Made by a program: the position numbers and the translations under genes. Below the pieces are notes generated by a model. The model saw nothing but the letters and a program-made list of their open reading frames with translations. It made no database searches and was not told the origin of the DNA. From Treponema sp. (GTDB taxonomy: Bacteria > Spirochaetota > Spirochaetia > Treponematales > Treponemataceae): a DNA stretch of 35,074 bases. How positions within the stretch are numbered: the stretch's first letter is position 1; every line of letters begins with the position of its first letter. Below are positions 1 to 7,796 of the stretch, piece by piece. The stretch spans positions 1-35,074 of the forward strand of contig JAEDFX010000010.1 in the NCBI GenBank assembly GCA_016297805.1, read 5' to 3'.

Positions 1-1022
1 AAGAGAAGGAACGTGGTATTACAATCAATACTCGTCACTTGGAATATCAGTCAGATAAGAGACACTATGCTCACATCGACTGTCCAGGACATGCTGACTA
101 TATTAAGAACATGATTACTGGTGCTGCTCAGATGGATGGTTCTATCCTCGTAGTATCTGCTCCAGACTCAGTTATGCCTCAGACACGTGAGCACTTGCTC
201 CTCGCTCGTCAGGTAGGTGTACCAAAGATCATCGTATTCTTGAACAAGGTTGACCAGGTTGATGATCCAGATCTTCTCGAACTCGTAGTAGAAGAAGTAA
301 AAGATACTCTCCAGGAGTATGGATTCTCTGCAGATACTCCAATCATTAAGGGTTCTGCATTCAAGGCTTTGAACGAGCCAACTCCAGAAAACACAGCTTG
401 TATCGAAGAGCTCCTTACAGCTATGGATACATGGTTCGATGATCCAGTTCGTGATGATCAGAAACCATTCTTGATGCCAATCGAAGACATCTTCACTATC
501 TCTGGTCGTGGTACTGTAGTAACAGGAAAGATCGAGCGTGGTGTTGTAAATATGAACGATGCTGTACAGATTGTAGGTATCCGACCAACAGCTGATACAA
601 CTGTAACAGGTATTGAAATGTTCCAGAAGACTCTTGATCAGGGTATGGCTGGTGATAACGTTGGTATTCTTCTTCGTGGTATTGAAAAGAAAGACGTTGT
701 ACGTGGACAGGTTTTGGCTAAGCCAGCATCTATCACACCACATACAAAGTTCGAAGCTCAGATTTACGTTCTTTCAAAAGAAGAAGGTGGACGTCACTCT
801 CCATTCTTCACAGGATATCGTCCACAGTTCTACTTCAGAACTACAGATATTACTGGTACTATCGAACTCGAAGCTGGTACAGACATGGTTAAACCTGGTG
901 ATAACGTTAAAGTTATTGGTGAACTTATTCACCCAATCGCTATGGACGAAGGTCTTAAGCTTGCTATCCGTGAAGGCGGTCACACAATCGCTTCTGGTCA
1001 GGTAACAAAAATTATTGAATAG
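1..1022 (+). CDS. tuf: Elongation factor Tu (5' truncated by window edge)
   Basis: EF-Tu is the GTPase that delivers aminoacyl-tRNA to the ribosomal A site. The reading frame is open from the first bases, so the gene starts outside the window; the visible part begins near the switch I motif RGITI (G2). It continues with DCPGH (G3), NKVD (G4) and GSAFKAL (G5), then the two beta-barrel domains, with GRGTVVTG and GGRHSPFF, ending IASGQVTKIIE. About 339 codons are present; the family is about 395 residues, so P-loop GHVDHGKT is missing only because of the edge. An in-frame TTG at 39 is not a credible start. The sequence matches my memory of Treponema EF-Tu very closely. A hairpin separates it from rpsJ. 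Confidence 0.98.
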   Translation, partial: EKERGITINTRHLEYQSDKRHYAHIDCPGHADYIKNMITGAAQMDGSILVVSAPDSVMPQTREHLLLARQVGVPKIIVFLNKVDQVDDPDLLELVVEEVKDTLQEYGFSADTPIIKGSAFKALNEPTPENTACIEELLTAMDTWFDDPVRDDQKPFLMPIEDIFTISGRGTVVTGKIERGVVNMNDAVQIVGIRPTADTTVTGIEMFQKTLDQGMAGDNVGILLRGIEKKDVVRGQVLAKPASITPHTKFEAQIYVLSKEEGGRHSPFFTGYRPQFYFRTTDITGTIELEAGTDMVKPGDNVKVIGELIHPIAMDEGLKLAIREGGHTIASGQVTKIIE

Positions 1023-1040
1023 TTTTTAGTTTTTCAAACG

Positions 1041-1069
1041 GTGAAGTTGGTATTGTTTATCAACTTCAC
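1041..1069 (+). promoter_or_regulatory. Stem-loop between tuf and rpsJ
   Basis: A perfect 9-bp inverted repeat, GTGAAGTTG (1041-1049) and CAACTTCAC (1061-1069), encloses an 11-nt loop. No T-run follows, so it is not a classical intrinsic terminator. It could be an RNA processing site, a weak pause, or a 3' stabiliser for the abundant tuf transcript. The rpsJ ribosome-binding site AGGAG (1081-1085) begins 12 nt downstream. Confidence 0.5.
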
Positions 1070-1094
1070 TGTGATTGAAAAGGAGTAAAATTAA

Positions 1095-1403
1095 ATGGCT
1101 AATGGAAAGATTCGTGTCAGACTTCGTGCATTTGATGTAGAACTGATCGACCAGAGTGCTAAAGCCATCGTGCAGACTGTACAGAAGGCGGGAGCTAAGG
1201 TTTCTGGACCTATCCCTCTTCCAACAAGAATTAATAAGGTAACTGTATTGCGTTCACCACATGTAAATAAAAAATCACGTGAACAGTTTGAAATGCGTAC
1301 ACACAAACGCCTTATTGACATTATGAACCCATCACAGGATGTTATGGATTCATTGATGAAGCTTGAACTTCCTGCCGGTGTCGATGTAGTTATTACACAG
1401 TAG
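1095..1403 (+). CDS. rpsJ: 30S ribosomal protein S10
   Basis: S10 is a small-subunit head protein and, in bacteria that have the Nus system, the NusE antitermination partner. The 102-residue length is normal and the N-terminus MANGKIRVRLRAFDVELIDQ is typical. The conserved core includes SGPIPLPT and the C-terminal LPAGVDV. The start follows AGGAG at 1081-1085. The stop codon sits in the loop of an 8-bp hairpin (1391-1410), which begins the unusually long gap to rplC. Confidence 0.97.
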   Translation: MANGKIRVRLRAFDVELIDQSAKAIVQTVQKAGAKVSGPIPLPTRINKVTVLRSPHVNKKSREQFEMRTHKRLIDIMNPSQDVMDSLMKLELPAGVDVVITQ

Positions 1404-1591
1404 TGTAATAGTCACACTTGTAGTGTAGAAACCCTTTTAAGGGTTGCCCAATGGGTATTTAAAGCAGAAATGCTTATATATAAAAGGTACGATCCCTCTG
1501 GATTTGGGACGACGGCCTAATTTAATCGGGAGTTTTGCGAACAATTAGTAACAAAATCCCAATAGGAGAATATCAGAATGAAAGGTCTGAT
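1391..1591 (+). promoter_or_regulatory. Candidate structured leader RNA upstream of rplC
   Basis: The rpsJ-rplC gap is 174 nt and dense in inverted repeats. TATTACAC/GTGTAATA (1391-1398/1403-1410) has the rpsJ stop in its loop. AACCCT/AGGGTT falls at 1430-1435/1440-1445. AAGCA-GAAA-TGCTT (1462-1475) has a GNRA-type tetraloop. TCCC/GGGA is at 1493-1496/1506-1509 and CTAATT/AATTAG at 1517-1522/1543-1548. Finally ATCAGA/TCTGAT (1572-1577/1586-1591) presents the rplC ATG in an 8-nt loop. Genes on either side are packed far more tightly, so a cis-regulatory RNA is inferred, possibly an r-protein autoregulatory site for L3 or L4. No clear promoter was found inside it. Confidence 0.55.
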
Positions 1592-2198
1592 GGCTAAAAA
1601 AATTGGCATGACACAGATATTCGATGAAAGCGGTAATCTGACACCAGTAACCGTAATCCAGATCGAGCCTAATGTTGTTGTTGCCAAAAAAACAAAGGAA
1701 AATTGCGGTTATGATGCAGTTGTTCTTGGTTTGGATGATATGAAAGCATCTAAAGCAAACAAAGCATATGCCGGACAATTCCCAGAAAACATTACTCCAA
1801 AACGTCAGTTGAAAGAGTTCCGTAACTTTGAAAAAGACGTGAATGTTGGAGATGTTGTTGGTCTTGAACTCTTTGATGGTGTACGTTTCTTAGACGTTAC
1901 AGCTACATCAAAAGGTAAAGGTTTCCAGGGCGTTATGAAGAGATGGGGATTCCATGGTGGACGTGCTACTCATGGTTCTAAATTCCATCGTGAACCAGGT
2001 GGAACAGGTGAATGTACTACACCAGGTCACTCATTCAAGAATATTAAATTACCTGGACATATGGGTTTCAAGAGAATTACTGTACAGAATTTGAAGATCG
2101 TTAAAGTTGATCCAGAACTCAAAGTAATTATGGTTCGCGGTGCTGTTCCTGGTAATAAGAACTGTACACTCATCGTGAAGTCCGCAGTTAAGAAATAG
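1578..2198 (+). CDS. rplC: 50S ribosomal protein L3
   Basis: L3 is an early-assembly large-subunit protein whose extension reaches the peptidyl-transferase centre. It has 206 residues, as usual. MAKKIGMTQIF near the N-terminus and the basic loop GFHGGRATHGSKFHREPGG are diagnostic. The chosen ATG follows GGAG at 1564-1567 and lies in the loop of a short hairpin. Ten nt separate it from rplD, so these genes are likely co-translated downstream of the leader. Confidence 0.97.
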   Translation: MKGLMAKKIGMTQIFDESGNLTPVTVIQIEPNVVVAKKTKENCGYDAVVLGLDDMKASKANKAYAGQFPENITPKRQLKEFRNFEKDVNVGDVVGLELFDGVRFLDVTATSKGKGFQGVMKRWGFHGGRATHGSKFHREPGGTGECTTPGHSFKNIKLPGHMGFKRITVQNLKIVKVDPELKVIMVRGAVPGNKNCTLIVKSAVKK

Positions 2199-2208
2199 GA
2201 GATAGAAT

Positions 2209-2847
2209 ATGGAAAAGAAAGTATATTCAACTTCTGGTAAAGAATTGCGTACAATCACACTTGATGATAAAGTATTCGGTCTTCCAGTAAATGACGACGT
2301 AATTTATTACGCTATTACAAATGAATTAGCAAATAGACGTGTGGGAACTGCTTGTACAAAGACTCGTTCAGAAGTACATGGTTCAAATGCTAAACCTTAT
2401 AAACAGAAGGGTACTGGTAATGCACGTCGTGGTGACAAAAAATCTCCAATTACAGTAGGTGGTGGTACAATTTTTGGACCAAAACCAAGAGATTTCAGTT
2501 ACTCAATTCCTAAGAAAGCAAAGAGACTTGCTATGAAGTCAATCTTGAGTGCTCACGCTCAGGGTGACAGACTTACAGTTATTGAAGATTTTACTGTTGA
2601 AAGTGGTAAAACTAAAGATTTAGTAACAATTCTTAACAATTTTGCTAAAGATGAAAGAACTGTATTGATTTTGAAAGATGATGATGCAAAAATCAAACAG
2701 GCAGGACGTAATATTCCTAACCTTACATTCCTTGCATATAATCGTCTTGAAGCACATGATTTGTACTACGGACGCAAAGTAATTATTCTTGAATCTGCAG
2801 TAAAAAATCTTTCTGAGTTCTATGCTGAAGATAAGGAGGCTAAATAA
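2209..2847 (+). CDS. rplD: 50S ribosomal protein L4
   Basis: L4 binds 23S rRNA at the exit-tunnel constriction; in Escherichia coli it also represses the S10 operon, which makes it a natural candidate ligand for a leader in this cluster. The protein has 212 residues. The tunnel-loop signature KPYKQKGTGNARRG and GGGTIFGPKPRDFSY are clear. The start follows AGGAGA at about 2197-2202, and the stop overlaps the rplW start (TAATG). Confidence 0.97.
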   Translation: MEKKVYSTSGKELRTITLDDKVFGLPVNDDVIYYAITNELANRRVGTACTKTRSEVHGSNAKPYKQKGTGNARRGDKKSPITVGGGTIFGPKPRDFSYSIPKKAKRLAMKSILSAHAQGDRLTVIEDFTVESGKTKDLVTILNNFAKDERTVLILKDDDAKIKQAGRNIPNLTFLAYNRLEAHDLYYGRKVIILESAVKNLSEFYAEDKEAK

Positions 2848-3131
2848 TGAATTACAAAGATATTCTTATTAGGCCTGTTGTTTCTGAAAAAGCAAGTATG
2901 TTGCGTGAACAGAATAAATATGTATTTATCGTTCGCTCAGATGCTACAAAAACACAGATTAAAGAAGCTGTTGCAAGCTTGTTTAAGGTAAAAGTAGTTG
3001 ACTGCACAACAATGAATGTGCTTGGTAAAATGAAACGACTTCGTGGTAAACCAGGTCGTACAGCATCTTACAAAAAAGCTATTGTTAGAATCGCTGAAGG
3101 CGAAACAATCACAGCTTTTGAAGGTGTGTAA
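2847..3131 (+). CDS. rplW: 50S ribosomal protein L23
   Basis: L23 sits at the polypeptide exit and docks trigger factor and SRP. It has 94 residues, with the typical start MNYKDILIRPVVSEKAS, the NKYVFIV strand, and the flexible loop LGKMKRLRGKPGRTASYKKA. It overlaps rplD by one base, with GGAGG at 2836-2840 serving as the ribosome-binding site inside rplD. Confidence 0.97.
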   Translation: MNYKDILIRPVVSEKASMLREQNKYVFIVRSDATKTQIKEAVASLFKVKVVDCTTMNVLGKMKRLRGKPGRTASYKKAIVRIAEGETITAFEGV

Positions 3132-3158
3132 GTCTGGTAAAGATTAAGGGGATATAAA

Positions 3159-3983
3159 ATGGCTCTTAAAGTATTTAAGCCAATGACAGCAGGTACACGT
3201 GGACGTGTAGACTTGCGTCGTGACGAACTGACAACTGATAGACCCGAGAAAACTTTGGTGTCAGGTCGTAAGTCTCATGGTGGACGCGGAGCTGGTGGTC
3301 GTATTTCTGTACGTCATCAGGGTGGCGGTCACAAGAGACGTTATCGTGATATAGATTTCAAGCGTGATAAGCACGGAATTCCTGGAACTGTAAAAACAAT
3401 TGAATATGATCCAAACAGAAGTGCTAATATCGCTTTGATTTATTATGCAGACGGTGATAAACGTTATATCATCGCTCCAAAAGGATTGCAGGTTGGTCAG
3501 AAAATTATGTCTGGTGATAATGCAACTCCGACAGTTGGAAATGCACTTCCTCTGAATGCAATTCCAGTTGGTTTTACTATTCACAACATTGAATTGACAC
3601 TTGGTCAGGGTGGACAGCTTGTTCGTTCTGCTGGTGCTAGTGCAATGATTGCAGGTCGCGAAGGTGATTATGTTATCGTTCGCTTGCCTTCAAGTGAAAT
3701 GAGAAAGATTAACGGAAAATGCTATGCAACAATCGGTGTTGTAGGAAATGAAGAACACATGAACGTAAAACTTGGTAAAGCAGGTCATAAACGTTGGATG
3801 GGTATTCGTCCTACAGTTCGTGGTATGGCTATGAACCCTGTTGATCACCCACTTGGTGGTGGTGAAGGTGCTGGTAAAGGACGTAATCCTGTTACTCCTT
3901 GGGGACAGCCTTGTAAAGGTTACCAGACACGCAACAAAAGAAAGACATCTAGCAACTTCATTGTTAGCCGTCGTAAGAAGTAG
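3159..3983 (+). CDS. rplB: 50S ribosomal protein L2
   Basis: L2 is essential for subunit association and for the peptidyl-transferase region. It has 274 residues, the normal length. N-terminal KVFKPMTAGTRGR, the RNA-binding core GRISVRHQGGGHKRRYR and the C-terminal AMNPVDHPLGGGEG, which contains the conserved functional histidine, are all present. Its ribosome-binding site is AAGGGG at about 3147-3152. Confidence 0.98.
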   Translation: MALKVFKPMTAGTRGRVDLRRDELTTDRPEKTLVSGRKSHGGRGAGGRISVRHQGGGHKRRYRDIDFKRDKHGIPGTVKTIEYDPNRSANIALIYYADGDKRYIIAPKGLQVGQKIMSGDNATPTVGNALPLNAIPVGFTIHNIELTLGQGGQLVRSAGASAMIAGREGDYVIVRLPSSEMRKINGKCYATIGVVGNEEHMNVKLGKAGHKRWMGIRPTVRGMAMNPVDHPLGGGEGAGKGRNPVTPWGQPCKGYQTRNKRKTSSNFIVSRRKK

Positions 3984-4000
3984 TTGGCGAGGAGATAATC

Positions 4001-4279
4001 GTGTCAAGATCTGTTAAGAAAGGACCATTTGTAGAAAAATCTCTCTACAAAAAGGTTCAGGCAATGAATAAAGAAGCAGACAAGAAAATGATTAAAACAT
4101 ATTCTCGCTGCTCTACAATAATTCCAGAAATGGTTGGAAATACTATTTCTGTTTATAATGGTAAATCATGGATTCCTGTATATATTACAGAAAACTTGGT
4201 AGGTCATAAACTTGGTGAATTTGCTCCAACTCGTACTTATCATGGCCATGGTGGTTCAGATAAAACTGCTAAGAAATAA
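4001..4279 (+). CDS. rpsS: 30S ribosomal protein S19
   Basis: S19 is a small-subunit head protein that pairs with S13. It has 92 residues, starting MSRSVKKGPFVEKSLYKKV and carrying the conserved SRCSTIIPEMVG and GEFAPTRTYHGHG. It starts at GTG, supported by GAGGAG at about 3989-3994; no in-frame ATG is suitably placed. Confidence 0.97.
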   Translation: MSRSVKKGPFVEKSLYKKVQAMNKEADKKMIKTYSRCSTIIPEMVGNTISVYNGKSWIPVYITENLVGHKLGEFAPTRTYHGHGGSDKTAKK

Positions 4280-4294
4280 GGGTAGAGGTATATA

Positions 4295-4651
4295 ATGAAA
4301 GTTGAAAAAGGTTATGTAGCTACTACTAAATTCCTGATTGCTTCACCAACAAAGGTTCGTCCTGTTGCAAATGTAATCAAAGGCAAGTCCTATTCGGAAT
4401 CTATGGCTATTCTTGCAAATATGCCACAGAAAGGTGCCACATTGATCAGTGCTACATTAAAGTCAGCTGCTTCAAACGCACTTAATTTGAATAGCAAGTT
4501 AGATGAAGATATGCTTTACGTAAAAGAAATCAGAATTGATGAAGGTCCAAGACTTAAGAGAGTTTGGTTCCGTGCACGTGGTCGTGCTGATCAGTTGCTG
4601 AAACGTATGTGCCATATTACCGTTGTCGTTGACGAAAAGGCGGGGGAATAA
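4295..4651 (+). CDS. rplV: 50S ribosomal protein L22
   Basis: L22 contacts all 23S domains and lines the exit tunnel with its hairpin. It has 118 residues. The helix SPTKVRPVANVIKGKSY and the tunnel hairpin DEGPRLKRVWFRARGRAD are typical, the latter being the region where macrolide-resistance changes occur in other bacteria. The gene ends one base before the GTG of rpsC. Confidence 0.97.
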   Translation: MKVEKGYVATTKFLIASPTKVRPVANVIKGKSYSESMAILANMPQKGATLISATLKSAASNALNLNSKLDEDMLYVKEIRIDEGPRLKRVWFRARGRADQLLKRMCHITVVVDEKAGE

Positions 4652-4652
4652 A

Positions 4653-5396
4653 GTGGGACAGAAAGTTAATCCTATTGGTTTACGCTTAGGTGTAAACAAA
4701 ACATGGCAGTCACGTTGGTACGCAGATCCACGTGAATATGCAGATTTAGTTTTGGAAGATCTCAAAATCCGTAAATTGGTTTCTGAACTCCCAGAATGTA
4801 AAAATGCAGATATAGCTGAAATTGAAATTGTTCGCCATCCACAGCGCGTAACAATCGTAATTCATACAGCTCGTCCAGGTGTTATTATTGGTGTTAAAGG
4901 TGCATCAATCGAAAAGATTAGTGCAGATATTCAGAAGCAGCTTACAAAGAAAGTTCAGATTAAGATTAAGGAAATCAAACGTGCAGATTTGAATGCTAAT
5001 TTGATTGCTCAGAATATTGGTCGTCAGCTTGTAGGTCGTGGATCATTCCGTAAGGCAATGAAACAGGCTGTAAGCAATGCTATGCGTGCTGGTGCACAGG
5101 GTGTTAAGGTTCGTTTGAGTGGTCGTCTTGGTGGAGCAGATATGTCTCGTACTGAAGAACACAAAGAAGGACGTGTACCTCTTCATACACTCCGTGCTGA
5201 TATCGACTATGGTACATTTGCAGCTCTTACTACATACGGTAAAATCGGTATTAAAGTATGGGTTTACAACGGAATGAACTATGGTATCGATCACAATGAA
5301 GATGCTGGTCAGCTCGTTAAGAAACCAAGACGTCCTGCACGTCAGGCTTCTGAAAAGACTGATGGTTCTGAACCTGCTAAAAAGGCAAGGAGTTAG
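4653..5396 (+). CDS. rpsC: 30S ribosomal protein S3 with basic C-terminal tail
   Basis: S3 is part of the mRNA-entry helicase site of the 30S subunit. I place the start at GTG 4653 (MGQKVNPIGLRLG), one base after the rplV stop and preceded by the GGGGG stretch at 4642-4646; upstream extension to 4623 would add a non-homologous leader. It has 247 residues. The KH domain contains GVIIGVKGASIEK. The C-terminus carries a tail of roughly 30 residues rich in K, R, P and A (KKPRRPARQ, EPAKKARS), longer than the E. coli protein. Confidence 0.96.
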   Translation: MGQKVNPIGLRLGVNKTWQSRWYADPREYADLVLEDLKIRKLVSELPECKNADIAEIEIVRHPQRVTIVIHTARPGVIIGVKGASIEKISADIQKQLTKKVQIKIKEIKRADLNANLIAQNIGRQLVGRGSFRKAMKQAVSNAMRAGAQGVKVRLSGRLGGADMSRTEEHKEGRVPLHTLRADIDYGTFAALTTYGKIGIKVWVYNGMNYGIDHNEDAGQLVKKPRRPARQASEKTDGSEPAKKARS

Positions 5397-5399
5397 TAT

Positions 5400-5819
5400 A
5401 TGCCATTAAGTCCAAAAAGAGTAATTCACCGTAAGGTGCAGCGTGGTCGCGAAAAGGGTTTCGCAACACGTGATAACAATATTGATTTTGGTGACATCGC
5501 TCTCGTAGCAATGGAACCAACTTGGTTGGATGCTAGAGTAATTGAAGCTGCCCGTGTTGCTATCAACCGTAAGCTTGAAAGAAAGGGAAATGTATGGATT
5601 CGTATTTTCCCTGATAAACCAATTACTAAAAAACCAGCTGAAGTTCGTATGGGTAAGGGTAAAGGTGCTCCAGATCATTGGGCAGCTGTTATCAAACCTG
5701 GTATGATTTTGTTTGAAATTGGTGGAGTAGATTTGAAAGTAGCTACAAGAGCTCTTGAGCTTGCTGCTGATAAACTTCCAGTTTTGACAAAAATAGCTTA
5801 TAAGCCAACAAAGGACTAG
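5400..5819 (+). CDS. rplP: 50S ribosomal protein L16
   Basis: L16 lies near the A-site tRNA and peptidyl-transferase centre. It has 139 residues, starting MPLSPKRVIHRKVQRGR, with conserved ARVIEAARVAINRKLERKG, IRIFPDKPITKKPAEVRMG and GKGAPDHWAAV. The ATG follows GGAG within the end of rpsC, three bases after its stop. Confidence 0.97.
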   Translation: MPLSPKRVIHRKVQRGREKGFATRDNNIDFGDIALVAMEPTWLDARVIEAARVAINRKLERKGNVWIRIFPDKPITKKPAEVRMGKGKGAPDHWAAVIKPGMILFEIGGVDLKVATRALELAADKLPVLTKIAYKPTKD

Positions 5820-5829
5820 GAGGAATAAG

Positions 5830-6042
5830 ATGGCTGATTCAAAGAAAAAGAATGACAAAGAACTGTCTTATAAAGAACTAGTTGCTAAACGTGATGAGCT
5901 TAAAAAGGAATACATGGATCTCCGTTTCAAAATGGTAATTTCACATGTAGATAACCCAATGCAGAAACGTACATTGCGCCGCGAAATCGCACGCTTGAAT
6001 ACGTTCATCCAGCAGAAAGAAATTGCTGGTGAGAATAAGTAG
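5830..6042 (+). CDS. rpmC: 50S ribosomal protein L29
   Basis: L29 is a two-helix exit-site protein next to L23. It has 70 residues, with the central motif LRFKMVISHVDNPMQKRTLR and RREIARLNTF. The N-terminus (ADSKKKNDKE) is slightly extended and basic/acidic compared with the usual 60-66 residues. The ribosome-binding site AGGAGG is at 5817-5822. Confidence 0.95.
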   Translation: MADSKKKNDKELSYKELVAKRDELKKEYMDLRFKMVISHVDNPMQKRTLRREIARLNTFIQQKEIAGENK

Positions 6043-6052
6043 GAGCTGAACT

Positions 6053-6328
6053 GTGGAAAATAATGCTGTTCAGACTGTAAAGAACGCAAAACGTTCATTT
6101 GTTGGACTTGTTACATCTGAAAAAATGGACAAGACAATTGTTGTAACTATTGCAACAAAGAAAATGGACCGTCTTTACAAGAAGTATGTTACTAGAACTA
6201 AGAAATACATGGCTCATGATGAAAATAATGATGCTCATGTTGGTGATACTGTGCGTATTGTTGAATGCAGACCATTAAGCAAAAATAAATGCTGGCGTCT
6301 TGCAGAAATCATTGAACGTGCTAAATAA
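6053..6328 (+). CDS. rpsQ: 30S ribosomal protein S17
   Basis: S17 is an OB-fold primary 16S-binding protein. It has 91 residues; FVGLVTSEKMDKTIVVTI, the YMAHDENNDAHVGD loop and the RPLSKNKCWRLAEIIE C-terminus are typical. It uses a GTG start after AGGAG at 6041-6045. The first ten residues (MENNAVQTVK) are a short, poorly conserved extension. Confidence 0.96.
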   Translation: MENNAVQTVKNAKRSFVGLVTSEKMDKTIVVTIATKKMDRLYKKYVTRTKKYMAHDENNDAHVGDTVRIVECRPLSKNKCWRLAEIIERAK

Positions 6329-6346
6329 GCGAAGGAGTTAAGAATT

Positions 6347-6715
6347 ATGATTCAAATGCAATCTTGTATGACTGTTGCTGATAACTCTGGAGCTAAAATC
6401 GCTCAGTGTATTAAAGTTATCGGTGGATCACATCGTAGATATGCTGGTATTGGTGATATCGTAGTTGTAGCTATTAAAGATGCAATTCCTACATCTACTA
6501 TCAAAAAAGGTACAATCGAAAAGGCTGTAATCGTACGTCAGGCAAAAGAATATCGTCGTCCAGATGGAACTTACATTCGTTTTGATGATAACGCATGTGT
6601 TATCGTTGACGATAGCAAGAATCCAAAAGGAAAACGTATTTTCGGACCTGTTGCTCGTGAGCTCCGTGATATGGACTTTATGAAGATCATTTCACTTGCT
6701 CCAGAGGTTCTTTAA
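6347..6715 (+). CDS. rplN: 50S ribosomal protein L14
   Basis: L14 forms an intersubunit bridge and is the docking site for the silencing factor RsfS. It has 122 residues, the standard length. MIQMQSCMTVADNSGAK, the RRPDGTYIRFDDNACVI segment and GTRIFGPVAREL-like GKRIFGPVARELRD are diagnostic. Its ribosome-binding site is AAGGAG at 6332-6337. Confidence 0.98.
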   Translation: MIQMQSCMTVADNSGAKIAQCIKVIGGSHRRYAGIGDIVVVAIKDAIPTSTIKKGTIEKAVIVRQAKEYRRPDGTYIRFDDNACVIVDDSKNPKGKRIFGPVARELRDMDFMKIISLAPEVL

Positions 6716-6727
6716 GGAGAAAATGAG

Positions 6728-7042
6728 ATGTTAACAAAATCAAAAATCCGCAAGAACGATACAGTTGAAGTAATTGCAGGTAAAGATAAGGGTAAAAGAG
6801 GAACAGTTGTTCGTGTTTTCCTTAAGAAAGATGCAGTTATCGTATCTGGTGTAAACATTGTTAAAAAAGCAATGAAAAAGAAGAGTCAGCAGGATCAGGG
6901 CGGTATCGCTGAGATCGAAGCTCCTCTTAATATTTCAAATGTAGCAATCGTATGTAAAAAATGCGGTGCTACAAAGATTGGTTATAAATTGGACGGCGAC
7001 AAGAAAGTTCGTGTATGCCGTAAATGTGGAGATGTTCTGTAA
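6728..7042 (+). CDS. rplX: 50S ribosomal protein L24, zinc-ribbon form
   Basis: L24 initiates 50S assembly. It has 104 residues with a KOW motif (DTVEVIAGKDKGKRGTV). The C-terminal part carries two CxxC pairs (C76-x2-C79 and C97-x2-C100), the cysteine-containing version seen in many bacterial L24 proteins, so it probably binds zinc. The stop overlaps the start of rplE (TAATG). Confidence 0.97.
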   Translation: MLTKSKIRKNDTVEVIAGKDKGKRGTVVRVFLKKDAVIVSGVNIVKKAMKKKSQQDQGGIAEIEAPLNISNVAIVCKKCGATKIGYKLDGDKKVRVCRKCGDVL

Positions 7043-7593
7043 TGGCAAATTACGTACCTCGGCTTAAGAAAGTCTATAAAGACGAAATCGCACCAGCTCT
7101 TGTAAAAGAGTTTAACTACACAACTCCAATGCAGATTCCTGCTATTAAGAAGATTGTTGTAAGTATGGGTGTTGGTGAAGCTCTCACAAATAAGAAACTC
7201 CTTGATGCCGCAGTTGCTGACTTGACACAGATTACTGGTCAGAAGGCTGTTAAAACAAAGGCAAAGAAGAGTATTGCTAACTTTAAACTTCGTGAGGGTA
7301 ATGAAGTGGGTGCAATGGTAACATTGCGCGGAGATATCATGTATGAATTCCTTGATCGTCTCATCAATGTTGCGTTCCCACGTATTAAAGATTTCCGCGG
7401 AATCAAAGCTACTGGTTTTGATGGTCATGGAAATTTCTCTGTTGGTATTACTGAACAGTTGATTTTCCCAGAAATCGATTTTGATAAAGTAACAAAAATC
7501 GCTGGTATGAACATCACATTCGTAACAAGTGCTAATACAGATGCTGAAGCAAAAGCACTTCTTACTAAGTTCAATATGCCATTCCGTAAGTAG
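7042..7593 (+). CDS. rplE: 50S ribosomal protein L5
   Basis: L5 is a central-protuberance protein that binds 5S rRNA. The start is set at ATG 7042 (MANYVPRLKKVYKDE), overlapping the rplX stop and preceded by GGAG at 7028-7031. This gives 183 residues, the family norm; the upstream in-frame ATG at 7024 would only add sequence from within rplX. Conserved KIVVSMGVGEAL and GMNITFVTSANTDAEA are present. Confidence 0.97.
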   Translation: MANYVPRLKKVYKDEIAPALVKEFNYTTPMQIPAIKKIVVSMGVGEALTNKKLLDAAVADLTQITGQKAVKTKAKKSIANFKLREGNEVGAMVTLRGDIMYEFLDRLINVAFPRIKDFRGIKATGFDGHGNFSVGITEQLIFPEIDFDKVTKIAGMNITFVTSANTDAEAKALLTKFNMPFRK

Positions 7594-7600
7594 GTGAAGT

Positions 7601-7786
7601 ATGGCTAAGAAATCAATGATTATTAAAGCAGCCCGCAAACAGAAGTATTCAACACGTGTTTATAACCGTTGTCAGATTTGTGGACGTCCTCGCGGATATT
7701 TGCGTAAGTTTAAGATGTGTCGTCTTTGCTTCCGTAAATTGGCAAGTGAAGGCCAGCTTCCTGGCGTAACAAAATCAAGTTGGTAG
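7601..7786 (+). CDS. rpsN: 30S ribosomal protein S14, zinc-binding (type Z)
   Basis: S14 is a late-assembling 30S head protein. This is the short 61-residue zinc form, with C24-x2-C27 and C40-x2-C43 making a zinc ribbon and the RPRGYLRKFKMCRLCFRKLA core. No zinc-free long S14 is visible in the window. The ribosome-binding site is GGTG or AGGTGA at about 7592-7597, eight bases after rplE. Confidence 0.97.
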   Translation: MAKKSMIIKAARKQKYSTRVYNRCQICGRPRGYLRKFKMCRLCFRKLASEGQLPGVTKSSW

Positions 7787-7796
7787 GAGATATAGA

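Noticed and set aside
168..743. Long minus-strand open frame opposite tuf
   Set aside because: It is a shadow of the tuf codon pattern, Cys/Trp/Ser-rich and without a ribosome-binding site.
1444..1480. Promoter for rplC inside the leader (TTGCCC and TATATA)
   Set aside because: Spacing between the hexamers is about 25 bp, too long for sigma70.
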